Assembly: GCA_009843565.1 (NCBI GenBank)
Contig: VYDF01000187.1
Coordinates: forward strand, 1 to 13,522
Length of the DNA stretch: 13,522 bases
Origin: Acidimicrobiia bacterium
GTDB taxonomy: Bacteria > Actinomycetota > Acidimicrobiia > Acidimicrobiales > Bin134
Reading direction: 5' to 3'
Below are positions 6,440-12,820 of the stretch, piece after piece (position 1 is the first letter of the stretch; the number at the start of each line of letters is the position of its first letter). The translations under genes were made by a program, and so were the position numbers. Under the pieces are notes generated by a model that made no database searches, was not told the DNA's origin, and saw nothing but the letters and a program-made list of their open reading frames with translations.

Positions 6440-6445
6440 TACGCT
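6440..6445 (+). promoter_or_regulatory. Putative -10 (TACGCT) of the leaderless CoxL-like gene
   Basis: TACGCT is followed by GCGGCC and ATG 6452, a 6-nt spacer, with no purine-rich ribosome site. The context CCTACGCTG..CGG..CCATGA is almost identical to the one before the F420-type oxidoreductase at 8725. Confidence 0.55.
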
Positions 6446-6451
6446 GCGGCC

Positions 6452-8701
6452 ATGAGCATTTTGGGCAACGAGGTGAGGCGGGTTGAAGACCCCCGGATGC
6501 TGAGCGAGGGGGGCACCTATGTGGCCGACATCCCGCTTGAGGGGGCGGCTCATGTGGTGTTCGTACGATCGCCCATCGCCCACGCCCGGCTGTTGTCGGT
6601 ACACACCGACGATGCCCGATCCATGCCCGGCGTGCTCGCCGTGGTTGCTGGCGACGACCTAGATCTGGCTCCCCGGCCGCCGATGGCGGGTGACGCCGCC
6701 ATGACCCGCCCGCTGTTGGCCACCGGCAAGGTGCGCTTCGTGGGCGAGCCCATCGCCGCGGTAGTGGCCGAAACCGTGGAGCAGGCCACCGATGCCGCCG
6801 AGGCAGTGTGGGCCGATTACGACCCGCTGCCTGCGGTAGTAGATGCCGAGGCCGCCGCCAACGGCCCCAAGCTGTTCGACGACGCTGAATCCAACGTGGC
6901 CATCGCCCTGCCCCCCACCGCCGAGGTGGACTTCAGCGAGTGCGAGGTGGTGATTTCCCACCGCGTCGTCAACTCCAAGATCTACGCCAGTCCCATCGAG
7001 GGCCGAGTGGCTGCCGCCACATGGGGCGAAGACGGTCGCCTGACTTGCTGGTCGAGCACCCAGGGGCCTCACACCGCCCAAGGGGCCATTGCCGGAGCAT
7101 TGGGTTTGGACCTGTCTCAGGTGCGGGTGATCATTCCCGATGTCGGCGGCGGCTTCGGCACAAAGGCCAGCCCCGGCGCCGAGGAATGCCTGCTGGGATG
7201 GCTGGCCCGCCGGGTGGGCCGCCCCATGCGCTGGGCCGAGACCCGTACTGAGAGCCTCCAGTCGCTGGGCCACAGCCGGGCCCAGTTCCAGACCGTCACC
7301 CTGGGGGGCACCGCCGATGGCCGCTTCACCCACTACCGCCTGGACATGCTGGCCGACGCCGGCGCCTATCCCGGTGTGGGGGCCCTGTTGCCCACTTTTA
7401 CCGGGCTCATGGCCTGCGGGAACTACGACATCGCCAACGTGGCCTGGTCGGCCACCGCGGTAGCCACCACCACCTCCCCTGTAAACGCGTTCCGAGGGGC
7501 GGGTCGACCGGAGGCCACCGCAGCCATCGAGCGGGCGGTGGATCTCTTCGCGGCCGAGATCGACATGGATCCGGCTGAATTGCGCCGCCGCAATTACCTT
7601 GCCCCCGACGCCTTTCCCCTCACCACTCCCACTGGGGCGGCGTACGACTCCGGGGACTACCGGGCCTCTCTGGAGGCTGCGCTGGAAGCGGCCGACTACC
7701 ACGGGCTGCGGGCCGAGCAGGCCAATCGCCGGGAGCAAGGCGATCATCGGCTGCTGGGCATCGGGGTGGCCACCTATGTGGAGGTCACATCGCCAATGGG
7801 CCCGGTCTGCACGGAGACGGGAAGCCTGGAGCTAAGGCCCGACGGCACGGTGCTGGCCCGCACCGGGGCCACACCATTCGGCCAAGGCCACGTGACCACG
7901 CTGACCATGGTGGTGGCCGACACCCTGGGCATCGACATGGACCAGATCGAGATGATCCACGGCGACACCGACGAGATCCCCTCCAGCGACATCACCGGAG
8001 GCTCCCGCACCGACCAAATCGCCGGTTCGGCCCTCCTAAACGCCTCTGAGAAGCTCATCGAAGCGGCGCGCCCACGAGCTGCCGACCTGTTGGAGGCCGC
8101 ACCCGCGGATGTGGTGCTCGATTCAGAGACCGGCCAGTTCCATGTGGTCGGCACCCCGGCCCGTACTGCTGGTTGGGCCGATGTGGCCGCGGCAGTCTCG
8201 GAGGCCCTGTTCGTGGAGAACGACTTCGAGCAGCACGGGGCCACCTTTCCATTCGGCACCCACGTGGCCGTGGTGGAGGTAGACGCCGACACCGGCGAGG
8301 TGACGTTGGAGCGATTGGTGGCGGTGGACGACGCCGGTACCCTCTTGAACCCGCTGCTGGCCCACGGCCAGATCCACGGCGGGCTGGCCGCCGGCGCGGC
8401 CCAAGCCCTCATGGAAGAGGTCCACTACGACACCGACGGCAACCTGCTCACCTCCAACTTCGCCGACTACGGCGTGATTTCCACCGCCGAGCTGCCCAGC
8501 TTCGAAGTCCATGAGTCGGTCACCCCCACCCCGCTGAATCCGCTGGGGGCCAAAGGCATCGGCGAGTCGGGCACCGTGGGCTCCACCCCCGCAGTGCAGA
8601 ACGCGGTGGTCGACGCCCTGTCCCATCTCGGCATCCGCCATCTCGACATGCCCGCCTCCCCCCAAAAGGTGTGGACCGCCATAGCTTCTTCCCGTAGTTA
8701 G
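6452..8701 (+). CDS. Molybdenum hydroxylase large subunit, CoxL form II-like (xanthine dehydrogenase family)
   Basis: A 749-residue molybdopterin-binding large subunit of the xanthine dehydrogenase/aerobic CO dehydrogenase family, close to full length. The N-terminal part (about 1-130) is the a/b hammerhead domain, with KVRFVGEPIAAVVAET at 93-108. The MoCo-binding region has DVGGGFGTK (230-238). The active-site loop is AFRGAGR (346-352), close to the AYRGAGR of form II proteins and unlike the AYxCSFR of true CO-oxidising CoxL, so CO oxidation is not supported. The catalytic glutamate is Glu705 in GIGESGT. Such subunits normally work with an FAD subunit and a [2Fe-2S] subunit, and neither gene is adjacent. 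The ATG is preceded by TACGCT with a 6-nt spacer. The TAG stop is 23 bp before the next start. Substrate unknown. Confidence 0.9.
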   Translation: MSILGNEVRRVEDPRMLSEGGTYVADIPLEGAAHVVFVRSPIAHARLLSVHTDDARSMPGVLAVVAGDDLDLAPRPPMAGDAAMTRPLLATGKVRFVGEPIAAVVAETVEQATDAAEAVWADYDPLPAVVDAEAAANGPKLFDDAESNVAIALPPTAEVDFSECEVVISHRVVNSKIYASPIEGRVAAATWGEDGRLTCWSSTQGPHTAQGAIAGALGLDLSQVRVIIPDVGGGFGTKASPGAEECLLGWLARRVGRPMRWAETRTESLQSLGHSRAQFQTVTLGGTADGRFTHYRLDMLADAGAYPGVGALLPTFTGLMACGNYDIANVAWSATAVATTTSPVNAFRGAGRPEATAAIERAVDLFAAEIDMDPAELRRRNYLAPDAFPLTTPTGAAYDSGDYRASLEAALEAADYHGLRAEQANRREQGDHRLLGIGVATYVEVTSPMGPVCTETGSLELRPDGTVLARTGATPFGQGHVTTLTMVVADTLGIDMDQIEMIHGDTDEIPSSDITGGSRTDQIAGSALLNASEKLIEAARPRAADLLEAAPADVVLDSETGQFHVVGTPARTAGWADVAAAVSEALFVENDFEQHGATFPFGTHVAVVEVDADTGEVTLERLVAVDDAGTLLNPLLAHGQIHGGLAAGAAQALMEEVHYDTDGNLLTSNFADYGVISTAELPSFEVHESVTPTPLNPLGAKGIGESGTVGSTPAVQNAVVDALSHLGIRHLDMPASPQKVWTAIASSRS

Positions 8702-8710
8702 CGCTTCCCC

Positions 8711-8716
8711 TACGCT
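8711..8716 (+). promoter_or_regulatory. Putative -10 (TACGCT) of the leaderless oxidoreductase gene
   Basis: TACGCT is followed by the 8-nt spacer GGCGGGCC and ATG 8725, inside the 23-bp gap after the CoxL-like gene, with no ribosome site. It would start the oxidoreductase-sulfotransferase-DUF1214 transcript. The -35 region would lie within the end of the CoxL-like gene; no clear match is seen. Confidence 0.55.
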
Positions 8717-8724
8717 GGCGGGCC

Positions 8725-9597
8725 ATGAAGTTCGGTATCGGTTTCTCAAACATTCTCCACTGGACCACCGCAGAGGGAGCGGTGGAGTTCGGCCAGGCCG
8801 CCGAGGCGGCCGGCTTCGACTCGATCTGGACGGTGGAGCACGTGGTGTATCCCGACGAGTACGCCTCGCAGTACCCGTATGACCCATCGGGCAAGATGGC
8901 CATGACTTCCGACTCCCCGCTGCCCGACCCGCTCATCTGGTTGACGTGGGTGGCGGCGGCCACCACCAACCTCGGGTTGGGGACGGGGATCTTGATTCTG
9001 CCCCAGCGCAACCCGGTGGTTCTGGCCAAGACACTGGGCACGCTGGACTCCATGTCGGGAGGCCGGGTCATCCTGGGCGTGGGTGTGGGCTGGCTGAAGG
9101 AGGAGTTCGAGGCGCTGGGCATCCCCTGGGAGCGCCGGGGCCAGCGCACCGACGACTACATCGGGGCCATGCGGGCGCTGTGGGACGCCGACAGCGCGTC
9201 GTTCGACAGCGAGCACGCCTCGTTCTCCGGAGTCAGCGTGAACCCCAAGCCGGCCAACGGCCGGGTGCCCATCATTATTGGCGGCCACTCTAAGGCTGCC
9301 GCCCGCCGAGCTGGACGGCTGGGCGATGGCTTCTGGCCGGGGCCTCGGGAGGGGGTGTCCATTGCTGAGTTGATCGACGTGATGCGCCAAGAGGCGTCGG
9401 CCGCCGGCCGGGATCCCGAGAGCATCGAGATCACGGTGGGCTTGCCCAACACCCCGATGGACGATCCCGCCGGTTTGGTGCAGGAGGTAGCCGAATTGGG
9501 GGCCCACCGGCTGATCGTTCCGTCTTTCCTGTTCTTCGCTGACACCGCCGAGACGATGGCCGCGTTCGGGGCGCAACTCCAGGCGGCGGCCCAATGA
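8725..9597 (+). CDS. LLM class F420-dependent oxidoreductase (Rv2161c-like)
   Basis: A 290-residue luciferase-like monooxygenase-fold protein (single TIM barrel) of the actinobacterial group expected to use coenzyme F420. Visible family blocks are FGQAAEAAGFDSIWTVEHVV (22-41), LPQRNPVVLAKTLGTLDSMS (92-111), GRVILGVGVGWLKEEFEALG (113-132) and the phosphate-binding stretch VPIIIGGHSKAAARRAGRLG (181-200) followed by DGFWP. F420 rather than FMN use is inferred from the subfamily. The reaction is probably an oxidation or reduction of an alcohol, ketone or enoate; the substrate is unknown. It begins at ATG 8725, 8 nt after TACGCT, and its stop overlaps the next start as ATGA, so it heads a translationally coupled unit with the sulfotransferase. 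Confidence 0.9.
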   Translation: MKFGIGFSNILHWTTAEGAVEFGQAAEAAGFDSIWTVEHVVYPDEYASQYPYDPSGKMAMTSDSPLPDPLIWLTWVAAATTNLGLGTGILILPQRNPVVLAKTLGTLDSMSGGRVILGVGVGWLKEEFEALGIPWERRGQRTDDYIGAMRALWDADSASFDSEHASFSGVSVNPKPANGRVPIIIGGHSKAAARRAGRLGDGFWPGPREGVSIAELIDVMRQEASAAGRDPESIEITVGLPNTPMDDPAGLVQEVAELGAHRLIVPSFLFFADTAETMAAFGAQLQAAAQ

Positions 9598-10736
9598 GCC
9601 AAATCCAGCAGTATCACGCTGCCGCGGTCGAGCGAACTGGGCTGGACGACTTCGGAAGCGACGACTACCTGGAGGGCTTAACCGTTCTCGAGCAGTCGCT
9701 GGAGGCCGAGGCAGCCATGACCGACATCGGCCGTTTCGCCATCGGCGAGATCATTACTCAGGCTCTCATGGGCCGGCTACGTGCCGAAGCGGGCCTCAAG
9801 GCCCGGCCCGAGGCCGCCGATGTCGCGATCGAGCAACCGCTGGTCATCATCGGCCTACCCCGCACTGGTACCACTGCCTTGCACCAGCTGATGGCGGCCA
9901 GCCCTCACTTCCAAGGGCTGGAGCTATGGCTGGCGGAGATGCCCCAACCCCGGCCGCCCCGCGACCAATGGGAGCACAGCGACGACTTCCTCTCCTGCAA
10001 GGCCAAGATGGATGCCATCGTCGAGATGGATCCGGAGCGGGCTGCCATCCATCTCCAATTGGCCGACAACGTGGACGAGTGCTGGAACATTTTCCGCCAG
10101 TCATTCGCCAGCGTGACGTTTGAGTGCCTGTTCCGGATACCCACCTATTCCGCCTGGTGGGCGGCCTGCGACATGGGTCCGGCCTATGCCCAGCATCGCC
10201 GCAGCATCGGCCTGATCGGTGTCGACGAGCCCGACGCCCGCTGGATCTTGAAGGATCCCAGCCACCTGTTCGCTCCAGAGGCGCTTTTCGCCACCTATCC
10301 CGACGCCAACGTGGTGATGACCCATCGGGATCCATTGAAGGCACTGGCTTCGGTATGCAGCCTCACCGCGGTCAGCCGCCAGGGGTTCGAAGAGCTTCCC
10401 GACAACATCGTCCACGGCGCGGAGCAGACCGAACTGTGGGCTCGGGGCATTGAGCGTTTGTTGGCCGCAAGAGCCGGCCGCGAAGACCGGTTCTACGACC
10501 TGCACTTCGCTGATTTCCAGCGCAACCCGCTGGGCAGCGTGGCTGCCATCTGCGACCGATTCGGCTACCAGTTCGACACCGTCGCCGAGCAGGCCGTGGC
10601 CCAATGGGCCGCCGATCATCCCAAGGGCGAGCACGGTGTCCATGACTACAGCCCCGAGCAGTATGGGCTGCGGGCCGAGGTGATCCACGAGCGCTATGCC
10701 AGCTACATCGAGGCATGCGGGGTGGCAGTGGAATGA
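9594..10736 (+). CDS. PAPS-dependent sulfotransferase family protein (Sulfotransfer_3 type)
   Basis: A 380-residue cytosolic sulfotransferase-fold protein. The 5'-phosphosulfate loop is IIGLPRTGTTALHQLM (85-100). WILKDPSH (217-224) and the 3'-phosphate-binding segment VVMTHRDPLKALASV (240-254) follow in the usual order, and YDLHFADFQRNP (301-312) corresponds to the conserved late block. Members would transfer sulfate from PAPS to a hydroxyl group; no substrate is established here, and several mycobacterial homologues of this type remain uncharacterised. No signal peptide. Its ATG overlaps the oxidoreductase stop (ATGA, 9594-9597). Its TGA (10734-10736) overlaps the ATG of a 12-codon mini-ORF that leads to DUF1214. 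From memory, M. tuberculosis Rv3529c is a sulfotransferase of this kind near SDR and DUF1214-like genes in the cholesterol region. Confidence 0.88.
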   Translation: MSQIQQYHAAAVERTGLDDFGSDDYLEGLTVLEQSLEAEAAMTDIGRFAIGEIITQALMGRLRAEAGLKARPEAADVAIEQPLVIIGLPRTGTTALHQLMAASPHFQGLELWLAEMPQPRPPRDQWEHSDDFLSCKAKMDAIVEMDPERAAIHLQLADNVDECWNIFRQSFASVTFECLFRIPTYSAWWAACDMGPAYAQHRRSIGLIGVDEPDARWILKDPSHLFAPEALFATYPDANVVMTHRDPLKALASVCSLTAVSRQGFEELPDNIVHGAEQTELWARGIERLLAARAGREDRFYDLHFADFQRNPLGSVAAICDRFGYQFDTVAEQAVAQWAADHPKGEHGVHDYSPEQYGLRAEVIHERYASYIEACGVAVE

Positions 10737-10775
10737 GCGACAGGGCAAGCAACGGCAAGGCAGTGAAATGAGCGA
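10724..10775 (+). repeat. 17-bp near-perfect direct repeat at the sulfotransferase/DUF1214 junction
   Basis: GGCAGTGGAATGAGCGA (10724-10740) and GGCAGTGAAATGAGCGA (10759-10775) differ at one base and are 35 bp apart. Each carries an ATGA stop/start junction. The simplest reading is a tandem duplication of an ancestral overlap between the two genes. Confidence 0.85.
10733..10771 (+). CDS. 12-codon mini-ORF bridging sulfotransferase and DUF1214 genes
   Basis: ATG 10733-10735 overlaps the sulfotransferase TGA as ATGA. The frame reads MSDRASNGKAVK and ends at TGA 10769-10771, which overlaps the DUF1214 ATG (10768-10770) again as ATGA. It therefore links two ATGA couplings in series. It arose from the 35-bp duplication. 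The peptide resembles nothing I know and is probably non-functional; the effect, if any, would be on passing ribosomes from one gene to the next. Whether it is translated is unknown. Confidence 0.3.
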   Translation: MSDRASNGKAVK

Positions 10776-11823
10776 AGTTGATCTGGCCAAGAGCTGGGAG
10801 GAGTTCTGCGACCTCCTGCGGGACGCAGGCCGCCAAGTGCTGGACGCGTCACCCGACGATGACTTCGACCGGGCTGAGGGGCTGCGTTACGTCACCCGAC
10901 TGGCCAGCAACTTTCTGAAGGCCAACCTGGAGGAGGCCGATCCAGCTCGGGCCATCCTCAGCCAATCGGGCGTGAAGATCGGCCTCGACAATCCCGACTA
11001 CGCCTACGGGGGAGCTCGGTTGTCGCCCCGATTCGAATACCGGCTTAGGGGTCGTCTGAATGACGCCCACTCAATCCGCATGGGAGCGTTCAGCGGTGGC
11101 TTGGGCACCCCAGAAGGTTTGATTCGCGACAGCTACCTGACTACCGAGGATCTGGCTTTAGATGGCGACGGCTGCTTCGAGGTGGCCATCAGCACCGAAC
11201 CCCAATCCGGCCCGTGGCTGGCCATGAAAGAGGGCACCAACGCCCTCACCATCCGCCAGACCCTTCTGGACCGGCCCAATCAGGCTCCGGCCGAGTTGGC
11301 CTTGGAGCGCACCGATGCCGGTGGCCCGCCCCAGCCAGTTGATCCCGGGCGATTGTCCGATGCGCTGGGCCGGGCCGGATTCACCGTGGCCGCGGTGGTG
11401 GGTCAGTTTCTGGGCTGGACAGCTAGTTTCGCCGCCCACCCCCACGAGATCCGGCCTATCGATCCCGAGCTTCTGGCCTTTGCCCAAGGCGACCCCGACA
11501 CGTCGTACAACTACGGGTACTACGACCTGGGTCCCGACGTGGCTTGGATCATCGAGTTCGAGCCCCCCGAGTGCGAGTACTGGAACATCCAATTGGGCAA
11601 CCACTGGCTGGAGTCATTGGACTTCGAGTACTACCCGACCAACTTGAACCACCACACCGCAGCGGTCGAAGAAGACGGCACGGTGCGGGTTGTGGTGGCC
11701 CGGCGCGATCCTGGCCATCCCAATTGGCTGGATACCGCAGGTCACTCCCGAGGCGGCCTGGCCCTGCGCTGGGTGGGAGCGGAAATCGAGCCCGAAGTCC
11801 GCTGCCGGGTCGAAGAAATCTAG
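10768..11823 (+). CDS. DUF1214 domain-containing protein
   Basis: A 351-residue protein whose C-terminal third is DUF1214 (about 255-345). Recognisable parts are WIIEFEPPECEYWNIQLGNH (260-279), LESLDFEYYPTNLN (281-294) and the segment from RRDPGHPNWLDTAGHSRG to LALRW (312-335). The N-terminal half has no motif I can name. No signal peptide or membrane helix is apparent. DUF1214 has no firmly assigned reaction; in actinobacteria it often accompanies sulfotransferases and lipid-catabolism genes, and M. tuberculosis Rv3531c seems to be of this type (from memory). ATG 10768 was chosen because it matches the mini-ORF overlap and has AAGG (10757-10760) 7 nt upstream; an in-frame ATG at 10696 lies within the sulfotransferase gene. 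Its TAG shares CTAG with the convergent SDR stop. Confidence 0.85.
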   Translation: MSEVDLAKSWEEFCDLLRDAGRQVLDASPDDDFDRAEGLRYVTRLASNFLKANLEEADPARAILSQSGVKIGLDNPDYAYGGARLSPRFEYRLRGRLNDAHSIRMGAFSGGLGTPEGLIRDSYLTTEDLALDGDGCFEVAISTEPQSGPWLAMKEGTNALTIRQTLLDRPNQAPAELALERTDAGGPPQPVDPGRLSDALGRAGFTVAAVVGQFLGWTASFAAHPHEIRPIDPELLAFAQGDPDTSYNYGYYDLGPDVAWIIEFEPPECEYWNIQLGNHWLESLDFEYYPTNLNHHTAAVEEDGTVRVVVARRDPGHPNWLDTAGHSRGGLALRWVGAEIEPEVRCRVEEI

Positions 11824-12755
11824 ATCTCGTTGCTGGGCCGGCCGGGGCCGTCAGCGGGTTCGCCGCTCATGTCGGCATTGAGCTGGGCTTTGGCCATCAG
11901 ATCGGCTACTACCGGCTTGAGCCCGGTGGGGTCTTGGGACTCGAGAGGCACGTTGGGGCCTAGGGCCCAGCCCTCGGCAATACCCAGGCGGCCGTTGCCC
12001 ACCACCCACACCCGGCCGGTCACGTTGTCAGCCTCAGGGCTGCACAGCCAGGTGACGATCGGAGCGATCCATGTCGGCGACATCGTCTCTTGAATCTCCT
12101 CGGATATGTCGCCGCCACCCATCAGCGGAGCGGTCAGCCTGGTTAGGGCACTGGGGGCGATGCAGTTCACCGTGATCCCGTAGCGGACCAGTTCCATGGC
12201 CGAGATCACCGTGAAGGCAGCGATGCCGGCTTTGGCTGCGCCGTAGTTGGTCTGGCCCACGTTGCCGAAGATGCCTGACGGCGACGCAGTGTTGATGATC
12301 CGGGCCTGAAAACTGCGCCCGGCCTTGGTCTGCTCCCGCCACCAGGCGGCCGCGTGATGCACGGGTGCGAATGTGCCCTTCAGGTGGACCTGAACGACTG
12401 CGTCCCAGTCGGATTCGCTCATGGAGAACACCATGCGATCTCGCAGGATGCCGGCGTTGTTGATGAGGATGTCCAAAGTGCCGAAGGTATCGATGGCCTG
12501 GTGGATCATGTCCCGGGCGGCGTCGAAGTCGCTGACGTCGGCGCCGTTCACCACCGCCTCGCCGCCCATGGCCCGGATCTCCTCGACCACTTCGCCCGCC
12601 GGTCCAGCGTCGCCACCCCGGCCGTCGGGGTCGGCGCCCAAGTCGTTCACCACGATCTTGGCGCCGTGCTGGGCGAGCATCAGAGCGTACTCCCGCCCGA
12701 TGCCCCGTCCCGCGCCGGTGATGACCGCGACCCGTCCTTCACAAAGCTTGCTCAT
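11820..12755 (-). CDS. SDR dehydrogenase, multifunctional-enzyme type ((3R)-hydroxyacyl-CoA / 17beta-hydroxysteroid dehydrogenase-like)
   Basis: A 311-residue classical short-chain dehydrogenase. The cofactor loop is TGAGRGIG (13-20), followed by VVNDLG (35-40), VVEEIR (56-61), NNAGILRDR (99-107), Ser158, and the active-site Tyr171 and Lys175 in NYGAAK. The combination of NDLG, NNAGILRDR, VHLKGTF and SGIFGNVGQTNYGAAK is the signature of the dehydrogenase part of peroxisomal multifunctional enzyme type 2 and of mycobacterial Hsd4A-like proteins, which act on 3-hydroxyacyl-CoA or 17-hydroxysteroids. It extends about 50 residues past a minimal SDR. The exact substrate is an inference. GAGGGA (12765-12770) lies 9 nt before the ATG. 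The upstream neighbour on the same strand is an F420-type oxidoreductase, 60 bp away. Its stop shares CTAG with DUF1214. Confidence 0.9.
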   Translation of the reverse strand: MSKLCEGRVAVITGAGRGIGREYALMLAQHGAKIVVNDLGADPDGRGGDAGPAGEVVEEIRAMGGEAVVNGADVSDFDAARDMIHQAIDTFGTLDILINNAGILRDRMVFSMSESDWDAVVQVHLKGTFAPVHHAAAWWREQTKAGRSFQARIINTASPSGIFGNVGQTNYGAAKAGIAAFTVISAMELVRYGITVNCIAPSALTRLTAPLMGGGDISEEIQETMSPTWIAPIVTWLCSPEADNVTGRVWVVGNGRLGIAEGWALGPNVPLESQDPTGLKPVVADLMAKAQLNADMSGEPADGPGRPSNEI

Positions 12756-12780
12756 GATGTCGAATCCCTCGTGCTGTTGA

Positions 12781-12803
12781 GCCCCTCGCCCATTCGAAGG
12801 GGC
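12781..12803. other. Short inverted repeat in the leader of the SDR gene
   Basis: GCCCCT (12781-12786) pairs perfectly with AGGGGC (12798-12803) across an 11-nt loop, in the 60-bp gap between the two minus-strand genes and just upstream of the SDR ribosome site. On the - strand it has no T-tract, so it is not a convincing terminator for the upstream gene; on the + strand it is followed by only three T and no + gene ends here. A role in the leader or as a processing site is possible but unsupported. Confidence 0.4.
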
Positions 12804-12814
12804 TTTGCCGACGA

Positions 12815-12820
12815 ACTATA
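12815..12820 (-). promoter_or_regulatory. Possible -10 (TATAGT) for the SDR gene
   Basis: TATAGT on the - strand overlaps the TAG stop of the right-hand oxidoreductase gene. It would give a leader of about 50 nt containing the inverted repeat and GAGGGA. No -35 match is visible, so read-through from the upstream gene is equally possible. Confidence 0.3.

Noticed and set aside
5822..6604. 260-codon open frame on - spanning the end of the UbiB-like gene and the start of the CoxL-like gene
   Set aside because: No recognisable motif, opposite two conserved genes and crossing their gap; treated as a shadow.
6659..7747. 362-codon open frame on - inside the CoxL-like gene
   Set aside because: Gly-rich shadow with no domain; the + frame carries the molybdenum hydroxylase motifs.
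12781..12803. Intrinsic terminator between the right-hand oxidoreductase and SDR genes
   Set aside because: The stem is only 6 bp, the loop is 11 nt, and on the transcribed strand no T-run follows, so termination is not supported.
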